Source: Candidatus Cloacimonadota bacterium
Lineage (GTDB): Bacteria; Cloacimonadota; Cloacimonadia; Cloacimonadales; TCS61
Assembly (NCBI GenBank): GCA_018654125.1
Contig: JABIME010000305.1
Location: forward strand, 1 to 5,678
Length of the DNA stretch: 5,678 nucleotides
Direction: 5' to 3'
The notes beneath the pieces were generated by a model. The model had not been told where the DNA came from, made no database searches, and saw only the letters and a list, made by a program, of their open reading frames with translations. Position 1 is the first letter of the stretch; each line of letters opens with the position of its first letter. Positions 1 to 5,678 of the stretch are shown here, in pieces. The translations under genes and the position numbers were made by a program.

Positions 1-43
1 TTAAGACACTAAGAAAGTAATAAGTTCTGAATAAATGAATATT

Positions 44-148
44 TTGTCATTCTGATGAGTCTTGCAAGTTGTTCTTTTAAAAAAGAATCTTCACCAATAA
101 TGAGATTCTTCGCTGAAGGTCTTTGTGATTTCGTCCTAAGAAAGACAA
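44..148. repeat. Imperfect palindromic intergenic element, possibly a dispersed MITE/REP-like repeat
   Basis: The ends form an imperfect terminal inverted repeat: TTGTCATTCTGATGA at 44-58 against the reverse complement of 134-148, TTGTCTTTCTTAGGA, matching at 12 of 15 positions. Inside lies a perfect 8-bp inverted pair, AAGAATCT at 83-90 and AGATTCTT at 103-110, and a 6-bp pair GTCTTT (119-124) / AAAGAC (141-146). The whole stretch has no plausible reading frame. The end and core motifs (GTCATTCTGA..., GAATCT...AGATTC) resemble a class of short palindromic repeats that I recall as dispersed between genes in several low-GC environmental bacteria; this recall is unverified. Only one copy is visible here, so repetitiveness is inferred and cannot be shown from the window. 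Its right end is 51 bp before the typA start, so it may lie in the promoter or the 5' leader of that gene. Confidence 0.5.
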
Positions 149-191
149 CTATTTTCCAATTTTACAGAACTCTTTAAGAAAATATGAAATT

Positions 192-195
192 GAGG
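192..195 (+). promoter_or_regulatory. Shine-Dalgarno site of typA/bipA
   Basis: GAGG lies four bases before the ATG at 200-202. The same core recurs 4-5 nt before the starts of two leftward genes (3831-3834 and 4613-4616 on the complementary strand), which supports both the starts and the use of anti-Shine-Dalgarno pairing in this organism. I could not identify a convincing -35/-10 pair for typA: TTTACA at 161-166 is followed by TATGAA at 183-188, but a transcript from there would start on top of the ribosome site. Confidence 0.65.
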
Positions 196-199
196 AAAA

Positions 200-2023
200 A
201 TGAGAAAAATTAAAAATGTTGCTATCATCGCTCATGTTGATCATGGTAAAACAACATTGGTAGATGGAGCATTAAAGCACTCTGGTGTTTTTAGAGATAA
301 TCAAAAAGTTGCTGAACGAGTTATGGATAGTAATGATCTGGAAAGAGAACGTGGAATAACTATATTTTCCAAAAATGCTTCACTTTCTTATAAAGATTAC
401 AAAATAAATCTAGTCGATACACCAGGCCACGCTGATTTTGGTGGTGAAGTTCAACGTATTATGAAGATGGTTGATTCTGTTTTGTTATTAGTTGATGCGT
501 TTGAAGGACCGATGCCGCAAACAAAATACGTACTTAAGAAATCTTTGGAATTAGGAATAGATCCAATTGTTGTAATAAATAAAATTGATAGACCCAACGC
601 TAGACCTGCTGATGTACTAGAGATGGTATTTGATCTGTTTGTTGAGCTTAATGCAAATGATAGTCAGTTAGATTTTCCTGTTCTTTACGCATCAGGAAAA
701 GATGGTTATGCCAGATATGAATTAGAAGATACAAATACTGACTTAGTTCCATTATTTGAAACGATCATTCATAAAGTGAAAGATTCTGAAGGTGATGAAT
801 TTAAACCATTTCAAATGTTGATTTCAGCAATTGAATATGATAATTATTTAGGCAAAATTGGAACAGGTAAGATTACAAATGGACAAGTGAAGCAAGGTGA
901 AGAAGTTGTATTACTTAAGCGTGACGGTGAGAGATTACTCTATAGAATTTCCAAAATATTCCAATATGTAGGACTTAAAAAGAAAGAGATAAAAACAGCT
1001 TATGCTGGAGATATTGTATCCTTGGCTGGAATGGAACGGGTTGATGTAGGTGAAACTGCAGCCTGTAAAATGGATCCCAAGCCGCTTCCAATAATTGAGA
1101 TCGATGCTCCAACCTTATCAATGACCTTCAAGGTAAATGATTCTCCATTTGCCGGAAATGAAGGTAAATACGTAACCTCCAGGAATATCTGGGATAGATT
1201 ACAAAAAGAACTTCAAACCAATGTGAGTATTGTTGTTGAACATACAGAAAATAGAGATGAGTTTACCGTTAAGGGACGAGGTGAACTTCAGCTTGCTATT
1301 CTTATCGAGAATATGCGTCGAGAAGGTTATGAATTTCAAGTTTCCAGACCAAGAGTTATCTTCCGTGAGTTAGATGGAAAGCGTACTGAACCTATTGAGT
1401 TGGCAGTTATAGATGTTTCTGATGAATTTGTGGGAACAGTTATCGAGATGCTTGGTGTAAGAAAAGGTGAAATGATGGATATGGTAACTGGCAGTGACGG
1501 TTATACACGTTTAGAATTTAAAGTTCCCGCTCGTGGCTTAATTGGTTTCCGAAATGAATTTCTAACAACAACTCGCGGAACCGGTATCATTAATCACAGT
1601 TTTTATGAATATGAGTTTTATAAAGGTGACATGGATCGAAAAACTCGTGGAGTTTTGATAGCTATGGAAAAAGGTACATCTACTGCGTATTCGTTATATA
1701 ATTTTCAAGCTAGAGGAATTTTGTTTATTGGTCCGGTTGTGGAAGTTTATGCTGGAATGATAGTTGGAGAACATTCTCGTGAGAATGATCTGGTTTTAAA
1801 TGTGGTTAGAGGTAAGAAACTTACAAATGTTCGTGCTTCTGGATCTGATGATTCTATTAAGCTAGCTCCTCCAAGACAGTTCAGTTTAGAGCAAGCTATG
1901 GAATATATTAACGACGATGAACTTTTAGAAATAACACCTAAAAGCATAAGAATGCGTAAGAAATTATTGAGTGAAGTTGATAGAAAAAGAGAACTGAACA
2001 GATTGAGTAAATTGAATCAATAA
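200..2023 (+). CDS. typA: Ribosome-associated translational GTPase TypA/BipA
   Basis: This is a complete 607-residue TypA/BipA, the same length as the Escherichia coli protein. The family hydrolyses GTP on the 70S ribosome and supports ribosome assembly and stress or low-temperature growth; it acts in the cytosol. The G domain shows G1 AHVDHGKT (11-18), the switch I segment ERERGIT with Thr54, G3 DTPGHADF (73-80), G4 NKID (127-130) and a G5-like ASG near 164-166. A beta-barrel domain II starts near 203, followed by an EF-G III-like domain (about 306-385) and an EF-G V-like domain (about 390-480) containing RGLIGFR (445-451). The BipA-specific C-terminal domain ends in a typical SLEQAMEYI...DDELLEITPKSIR segment; this separates it from LepA and EF-G. 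The start is supported by GAGG four bases upstream and by homology beginning at once. It seems monocistronic: a palindromic element lies upstream and a terminator hairpin 18 bp downstream. No key residue is missing. Confidence 0.97.
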   Translation: MRKIKNVAIIAHVDHGKTTLVDGALKHSGVFRDNQKVAERVMDSNDLERERGITIFSKNASLSYKDYKINLVDTPGHADFGGEVQRIMKMVDSVLLLVDAFEGPMPQTKYVLKKSLELGIDPIVVINKIDRPNARPADVLEMVFDLFVELNANDSQLDFPVLYASGKDGYARYELEDTNTDLVPLFETIIHKVKDSEGDEFKPFQMLISAIEYDNYLGKIGTGKITNGQVKQGEEVVLLKRDGERLLYRISKIFQYVGLKKKEIKTAYAGDIVSLAGMERVDVGETAACKMDPKPLPIIEIDAPTLSMTFKVNDSPFAGNEGKYVTSRNIWDRLQKELQTNVSIVVEHTENRDEFTVKGRGELQLAILIENMRREGYEFQVSRPRVIFRELDGKRTEPIELAVIDVSDEFVGTVIEMLGVRKGEMMDMVTGSDGYTRLEFKVPARGLIGFRNEFLTTTRGTGIINHSFYEYEFYKGDMDRKTRGVLIAMEKGTSTAYSLYNFQARGILFIGPVVEVYAGMIVGEHSRENDLVLNVVRGKKLTNVRASGSDDSIKLAPPRQFSLEQAMEYINDDELLEITPKSIRMRKKLLSEVDRKRELNRLSKLNQ

Positions 2024-2041
2024 TTAAGATAAATATATTGG

Positions 2042-2071
2042 AAATAGCCCTGTAAATTTACAGGGCTATTT
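2042..2071. terminator. Perfect 30-bp palindrome, rho-independent terminator between convergent genes
   Basis: The left arm AAATAGCCCTGTAAA (2042-2056) is exactly the reverse complement of the right arm at 2057-2071, with no spacer, so the RNA folds into a stem with a GC-rich core (AGCCCTG/CAGGGCT) and a small AU loop. On the + strand it starts 18 bp after the typA stop and runs into TTTTATT (2069-2075), which gives the U-rich tail of an intrinsic terminator. On the - strand the arm ends ATTT and is followed by CCAATATATTT, a poorer tail, so leftward termination is likely but less certain. The stop codon (2066-2068) and last codon of the opposing DUF885 gene lie inside the right arm, so the element is partly coding. 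Confidence 0.88.
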
Positions 2072-3826
2072 TATTAGCCACTTATCCACAACTTCCTCAA
2101 GCAGATCCAATGGAACAGCACCATTTTGCAAGATCACATCATGGAATTTTTTTAAATCAAAATCATCACCTAATTCTTTCTTGGCTTTTTCTCGGAGCTC
2201 CAGTATTTTTAGCTCACCAATTTTATATGCACAAGCTTGCCCTGGCCATACAGAATAACGATCTATCTCGCCATAGCTTGCCCAACCTAGATTTTCTTTC
2301 ATATATTCTGCAGCTTGAGTTCTGCTCCATTTTTTGTAATGAATTCCGGTATCAACAACAAGCCTAACAGCGCGGAAAAGTTCGGAATTCAAATAACCCA
2401 ATTCAGAATAAATATCATCGTACCAACCTTGTTCAAAAGCAAGTTTTTCTGCATATAAAGCCCAACCCTCAATGAATGCTGTAAAGAAAGTGAAATTACG
2501 GTACATTGGAATATCAGCTAGTTCCTGAGCATAAGCAATTTGCAAATGATGCCCGGGAATTGTTTCATGATGTAAAAGTGTTTGCATTCCCGCCTTATTT
2601 GGAAGCCAACTTAAGTTTGTATAAAATATGGCGGGTCTGCTGCCATCAAGTGGAGCTCTGTCATAATACTGTCCGGCAAATTGTTCTTTATGTGGCGGCA
2701 CGGCTCGCACTGTAACAGGAATTGAAGGGATCTTACTAAATACTGTTGGTAATCGTTCATCTGTCTCTTCGATTATCTGTAAATAGTCATTTAATGCTTG
2801 CATACGTCCTTTATCATTTTGAGGATATTTGAATTTTTCTCCTTGCATAGAGTTCCAATATTGTCCTTCAATTTCACTAAATGTTCCTTCAGTAAAACCT
2901 AATTTTTTAAAACGTTGTAAAGACTCTGCTTGAATTCTTGCAACTTCATTCAAGCCAATTATATGGATCTCTTCAGGAGTGAGATCTGTAGTTGTATGTT
3001 TTTGCAGGCAGAATTTATAGAAGTTTTCACCATCAGGTAACTTCCAAACACCTGCGGTATTATCTGTCTTTTTCTTTAACTCATCTATATGTGTAGAAAT
3101 ATTCTTATAGTTTGGAACGATATTGCTGTTCACGGCATCCAAACATCTAGCTAAATAAATTTGTTTTTGCACAGCATCAACATCTTCTAATTCGTTCAAC
3201 TTTTCCTCAAAATGAGTATAATAGATCATCTCTACAGGGCGTTTCTCTAAAAAATCATCAATTATATTTTGCAGCTTATTTAAAATGATCTTTGAAGGAA
3301 TAATATTGAGTTTTTCACGTTTTTTCAGCTCTAAAAAAATATTATTGAAATAGTTATCAAGCTGTCCCATACGAGATAGATAATCATTAATATCTTGCTC
3401 ATCATAAATAGAATGATTTTCTGTGAACAAGCTCATGAGATTTGAATGAAATCCATACATATAATTAAGCATGTAATAATGGTAACGGTATTCATCTGTA
3501 GCTATTATATTTTGTAAATAATGTTTAAAGACCGAACTTTCTAACGTATTTTTGTTAGAAAGTTGATCAATTTTTTTTACATTATGAAAGTATTCGTTAA
3601 CTAATTTCAGTTCGTGCTGATATGCCGCTTTCGAATTATCAGTTAACTTAGATTTATCGTAAGAATAATCTCCGGAAGGATCTAGCCCAAGATAGCTTCC
3701 TGTAGATGGATTAAGTATGATAACTTCTTTAGAATAATTATCAAGGAATTCATTAAAAGTTAATGTTTCTGAAGCATTACAAGAAATGATGAACAAGCAC
3801 AAAATTAAACATAAAATATATTTCAT
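2066..3826 (-). CDS. DUF885-family putative zinc metallopeptidase, lipoprotein
   Basis: A complete 586-residue protein, a usual length for DUF885 (PF05960), a family assigned by sequence to the metallopeptidase MA-type fold and still poorly characterised. It begins with a short signal peptide and lipobox I-I-S-C (Cys16), so it is predicted to be exported and lipid-anchored in the envelope. Residues about 20-400 are mostly helical and weakly conserved. The diagnostic motif HHETIPGHHLQ is at 419-429, followed by EGWALYAE with Glu453 and Glu460, then PGQACAY (528-534), a LR..A...LGD.FD segment and FHD (561-563) with a closing GAVPLDLL. By analogy with gluzincins, His420, His426 and a downstream Glu are candidate metal ligands and Glu421 the candidate base; this is inference. 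GAGG (3831-3834) lies four bases before the start. It is the last gene of the leftward cluster, 19 bp after the reductase, and its stop codon sits in the terminator palindrome. Substrate is unknown; peptide hydrolysis in the periplasm is the likeliest role. Confidence 0.88.
   Translation of the reverse strand: MKYILCLILCLFIISCNASETLTFNEFLDNYSKEVIILNPSTGSYLGLDPSGDYSYDKSKLTDNSKAAYQHELKLVNEYFHNVKKIDQLSNKNTLESSVFKHYLQNIIATDEYRYHYYMLNYMYGFHSNLMSLFTENHSIYDEQDINDYLSRMGQLDNYFNNIFLELKKREKLNIIPSKIILNKLQNIIDDFLEKRPVEMIYYTHFEEKLNELEDVDAVQKQIYLARCLDAVNSNIVPNYKNISTHIDELKKKTDNTAGVWKLPDGENFYKFCLQKHTTTDLTPEEIHIIGLNEVARIQAESLQRFKKLGFTEGTFSEIEGQYWNSMQGEKFKYPQNDKGRMQALNDYLQIIEETDERLPTVFSKIPSIPVTVRAVPPHKEQFAGQYYDRAPLDGSRPAIFYTNLSWLPNKAGMQTLLHHETIPGHHLQIAYAQELADIPMYRNFTFFTAFIEGWALYAEKLAFEQGWYDDIYSELGYLNSELFRAVRLVVDTGIHYKKWSRTQAAEYMKENLGWASYGEIDRYSVWPGQACAYKIGELKILELREKAKKELGDDFDLKKFHDVILQNGAVPLDLLEEVVDKWLIK
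3535..3564. other. Intragenic 11-bp inverted repeat inside the DUF885 gene
   Basis: AACTTTCTAAC (3535-3545) and GTTAGAAAGTT (3554-3564) are perfect reverse complements around an 8-base loop. On the + strand a run of eight T follows at 3571-3578, after six intervening bases; in the sense mRNA of the leftward gene the hairpin falls near codons 88-98 and is preceded by eight A. The repeat itself is certain, but any function is not: it could be chance in AT-rich DNA. Confidence 0.4.
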
Positions 3827-3845
3827 AAAACCTCAAAGAGTAACA

Positions 3846-4607
3846 TTATCTACTTATCAATCCGCCATCAATAACCATGTCATCTCCGGTTACATAACCA
3901 GATTGGTCTGAACAAAGCCACAAAACACAATTTGCAACTTCTTCTGCAGTTGCCATTCTCTTCATTGGAACAATTGCTTCTACCCATTGCTTAAATTTCT
4001 CATCATTACGTTTTTCTTCTGGGAATATGGGCGTTATTATCAATCCAGGTGAGATGGAATTTACTCTGATATTCTGAGACGCATATTCAGTTGCTGCCGC
4101 TTTCGTTAATCCTTTTACACCATGCTTAGAGGTAATGTAAGCAGGAAGTCCCGGATATCCGCGATGCCCCGAAACAGATGCATTATTCACAATGCAACCA
4201 AGTCCTGCTTTTAGCATTTCAGGAATTTCATATTTCAAACAATAGAACATTCCATTCAAGTTTATATCCATCGTTTCCTTCCAATTTTGTAAAGTGGTTT
4301 CTGTAATAGTGCCACGTTCTCCATCTATCCCGGCATTATTAAAAGCGTAATGAAGCGCTCCATATTTTTTGGATATATAAGCGATCATCAATTTAACTTG
4401 TTCGTGATCTGAAACATCGCACTTATAAAATTCTATCAGTAACCCATGTTTCACACCTTCGGCTTCAGTATGTTTACCAACATTTTTACGTCTTCCACAA
4501 ATTATTACTTTTGCTCCACTTTGTGCAAATGCAATAGCGGTAGCTTTCCCAATTCCGGTACTTCCACCAGTTACCAATACAATTCTGTCATTAAATTCTT
4601 TATACAT
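3846..4607 (-). CDS. Short-chain dehydrogenase/reductase (classical SDR, NAD(P)-dependent)
   Basis: A complete 253-residue classical SDR, the standard length for this family of cytosolic NAD(P)(H)-dependent oxidoreductases. The Rossmann dinucleotide motif TGGSTGIG is at 13-20, a CDV segment at 63-65 contacts adenine in relatives, and NNAG is at 90-93. The catalytic tetrad is complete: Asn116, Ser144, Tyr157 and Lys161, with the normal 13-residue Ser-Tyr spacing. The SPG motif and the C-terminal YVTGDDMVIDGG segment are also typical. Arg39-Arg40 at the end of the second strand, where NAD-specific members usually carry Asp, suggests NADP(H); this is inference. The start has GAGG five bases upstream (4613-4616), and that site lies within the 11-bp gap after the phosphoesterase gene. 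Substrate cannot be read from the sequence: FabG-like, sugar, steroid-like or alcohol substrates are all possible, so no gene symbol is given. The neighbours give no pathway clue. Confidence 0.93.
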   Translation of the reverse strand: MYKEFNDRIVLVTGGSTGIGKATAIAFAQSGAKVIICGRRKNVGKHTEAEGVKHGLLIEFYKCDVSDHEQVKLMIAYISKKYGALHYAFNNAGIDGERGTITETTLQNWKETMDINLNGMFYCLKYEIPEMLKAGLGCIVNNASVSGHRGYPGLPAYITSKHGVKGLTKAAATEYASQNIRVNSISPGLIITPIFPEEKRNDEKFKQWVEAIVPMKRMATAEEVANCVLWLCSDQSGYVTGDDMVIDGGLISR

Positions 4608-4618
4608 TATATCCTCAT

Positions 4619-5458
4619 CTATTTAAGCAATACTCGCTCAGCATTTTCTGGAAATTCCGGATCGAACTTTACTAATGCTAATTCTGTTCCAAGCCAAGCA
4701 GCAGAATAGGAATATGTCTCTTTTATTTTCTGTTGCCAGTGTCCTGTGAGCTGTGAAGATTCATGAATATGACCATGAAGCGTGATCTTGGGTTGGTTAT
4801 TTTCGATTAGATTTTTTATTGCAATACTTCCCACATTTACATCCACTTGAATATGATCAATTATTTTTCCATCAAGATCAGCTCGATCTAAATGAGTTTG
4901 ATATGGAGGTGAATGGAAAAGACAGATCGCTCTAGAAAGATCATCAGGCATTAGTTTTTGCAGATCTTTGGCAATTGTGTAGTACTCAATATCTACAGGT
5001 TTTACTTCTACGGTTCGAGAACCTTCGAGAGGTGAAATACAACCAATGTCAATATAGTTTGAAACATCGAATTTTTCCCAATCTTTTAACCTGAATGGTG
5101 TTGGTGGAACATAAGCATATCCATAAAAATTAAAACCTTTATAAGTAATTTTTTTTTCGTGTATGTAATCCCAAATTCCAATTTCCTCTGCTTGTATCAG
5201 TTTTTCTTCTTCAATGCGTGGATCATCGTTTCCCATGATAATAAATATTTTTGGATATTTATCTTTTAGCTCATTTTTCAAATCTTCAAATAAAGGAATA
5301 AGATATTCATTGATGAAATCTCCATACAAAGTGTTGAATCCGGGAAGCAGATCTCCACCAATTAAAACGACGTTAGGAAGCTCATTTTTTATCTCATTTA
5401 TTAAAGATTGATAGCGGGAAATTATTCCGTGCAGGTCGGTTACAAAAAAGAAGTTCAT
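4619..5458 (-). CDS. Icc-like calcineurin-type metallophosphoesterase
   Basis: A complete 279-residue protein with the full calcineurin-like metallophosphoesterase motif set: DLH (Asp8, His10), GGD (Asp36), GND (Asn77, Asp78), His182 in FHSPP, and HGHIH (His228, His230, His232). These residues normally hold two metal ions and hydrolyse phosphomono- or diesters. The late segment FHSPP..THLD...GS.AI...I....P...LHGHIHES resembles the Icc-related predicted phosphoesterases (COG2129) more than YfcE or the UDP-diacylglucosamine hydrolase LpxH. No signal peptide is seen, so it is probably cytosolic; the substrate is unknown. The start is fixed by the first metal motif, which begins at residue 8 in the first beta strand. 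Its ATG touches the TAG stop of the upstream gene with no gap, and only a weak GAAGG (5470-5474) lies 11 bases upstream, so translation is probably coupled to the upstream gene. It is followed after 11 bp by the reductase. Confidence 0.92.
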   Translation of the reverse strand: MNFFFVTDLHGIISRYQSLINEIKNELPNVVLIGGDLLPGFNTLYGDFINEYLIPLFEDLKNELKDKYPKIFIIMGNDDPRIEEEKLIQAEEIGIWDYIHEKKITYKGFNFYGYAYVPPTPFRLKDWEKFDVSNYIDIGCISPLEGSRTVEVKPVDIEYYTIAKDLQKLMPDDLSRAICLFHSPPYQTHLDRADLDGKIIDHIQVDVNVGSIAIKNLIENNQPKITLHGHIHESSQLTGHWQQKIKETYSYSAAWLGTELALVKFDPEFPENAERVLLK

Positions 5459-5678
5459 CTAATCTATTACCTTCAGTGGTCTGGCAGCATCGGAAATTGC
5501 GCCTATCTTAACTGCAAAACTTGTTTTATTTTTTATGTCTTCATCGGTTACTAAATGCACATCTAACAGACCATCGGTAGAATATCCTGTTTTTTGTTTG
5601 TTTATCTCTGCCAGAGCCTGACTCCATCCATCTAACCACATCAGAAGATTATCTTCTTGCTTTTTATTCCCGCAAAAA
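5459..5678 (-). CDS. Unrecognised protein, C-terminal 72 codons; gene continues past the right edge
   Basis: The frame stays open from the TAG stop (5459-5461) to the window end. The ATG at 5639-5641 would give a 60-residue protein, but the frame continues upstream of it with plausible coding sequence (FCGNKKQEDNLL), and no Shine-Dalgarno GAGG precedes that ATG, so I read this as the tail of a longer gene. The visible tail holds MWLDGWSQALAEIN, likely helical and rich in aromatic residues, then GYSTDGLLDVHLVTDEDI, which looks like a beta strand followed by an acidic turn, and ends AVKIGAISDAARPLKVID. I see no signal peptide, membrane span or known catalytic motif in this part and do not recognise the family. 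Its stop codon abuts the phosphoesterase start, so the two are almost certainly co-transcribed and translationally coupled, which suggests a functional link. Confidence 0.72.
   Translation of the reverse strand, partial: FCGNKKQEDNLLMWLDGWSQALAEINKQKTGYSTDGLLDVHLVTDEDIKNKTSFAVKIGAISDAARPLKVID

Noticed and set aside
44..148. CRISPR repeat or tRNA gene in the upstream intergenic region
   Set aside because: There is only one inverted-repeat unit with no regular spacing, and no cloverleaf or TTCRA-type T-loop could be found.
161..188. TTTACA (161-166) and TATGAA (183-188) as a typA promoter with 16-bp spacing
   Set aside because: Transcription would start on or after the Shine-Dalgarno site at 192-195, which is hard to reconcile with that site being used.
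2110..2367. Rightward open frame of 85 codons, and another at 2506-2715
   Set aside because: Both lie antisense within the well-supported DUF885 gene, have no family resemblance, and lack a GAGG ribosome site; they are shadow frames.
4446..4709. Rightward open frame of 87 codons spanning the reductase/phosphoesterase junction
   Set aside because: It is antisense to two genes with complete catalytic motif sets and encodes a low-complexity Ser/Thr/Asn-rich product typical of shadow translation.
5459..5641. A stand-alone 60-residue small protein starting at the ATG at 5639-5641
   Set aside because: The frame is open further upstream to the window edge and no GAGG-type ribosome site precedes that ATG, so it is better read as the end of a longer gene.
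5643..5657. Short inverted repeat AGAAGAT-T-ATCTTCT as an operator or terminator
   Set aside because: It has a one-base centre, no T-tract, and lies inside an open coding frame; chance in AT-rich DNA is enough to explain it.

Overview
The window is a compact, AT-rich stretch of bacterial chromosome that reads as ordinary housekeeping DNA. It holds one complete rightward gene and four leftward genes, the last of which is cut by the right edge. Three of the four starts that can be examined have a GAGG Shine-Dalgarno core 4-5 nt upstream of ATG. Genes are nearly back-to-back, and the standard genetic code fits throughout. AT richness, a GAGG-type ribosome site, a DUF885 lipoprotein with a lipobox, and a dispersed-type palindromic repeat with TTGTCATTCTGA-like ends would suit an uncultured low-GC member of the FCB group, such as Cloacimonadota. 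That placement is an impression from family resemblance and was not computed.

Layout from left to right: positions 1-199 are intergenic and carry an imperfect inverted-repeat element (44-148) directly upstream of typA/bipA. The translational GTPase typA/bipA (200-2023, +) appears to be transcribed alone. It meets the leftward gene cluster at a perfect 30-bp palindrome (2042-2071) that probably terminates transcription, at least rightward, and that contains the stop codon of the opposing gene. The leftward cluster, in order of transcription, is: an unrecognised C-terminal gene fragment (5678-5459), an Icc-like metallophosphoesterase (5458-4619), a short-chain dehydrogenase/reductase (4607-3846), and a DUF885 putative metallopeptidase lipoprotein (3826-2066). 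Spacings are 0, 11 and 19 bp, so these four are almost certainly one operon whose promoter lies beyond the right edge.

The leftward genes do not form a recognisable pathway: a cytosolic phosphoesterase, a cytosolic oxidoreductase and an exported, lipid-anchored putative peptidase sit together with an unknown protein. I see no CRISPR array, transposase, tRNA, rRNA, toxin-antitoxin pair or defence system, and nothing that justifies calling the window a new biological system. The most useful items for a second look are the repeat element in front of typA, the shared terminator/stop codon, the unidentified operon member at the right edge, and the uncharacterised DUF885 protein.
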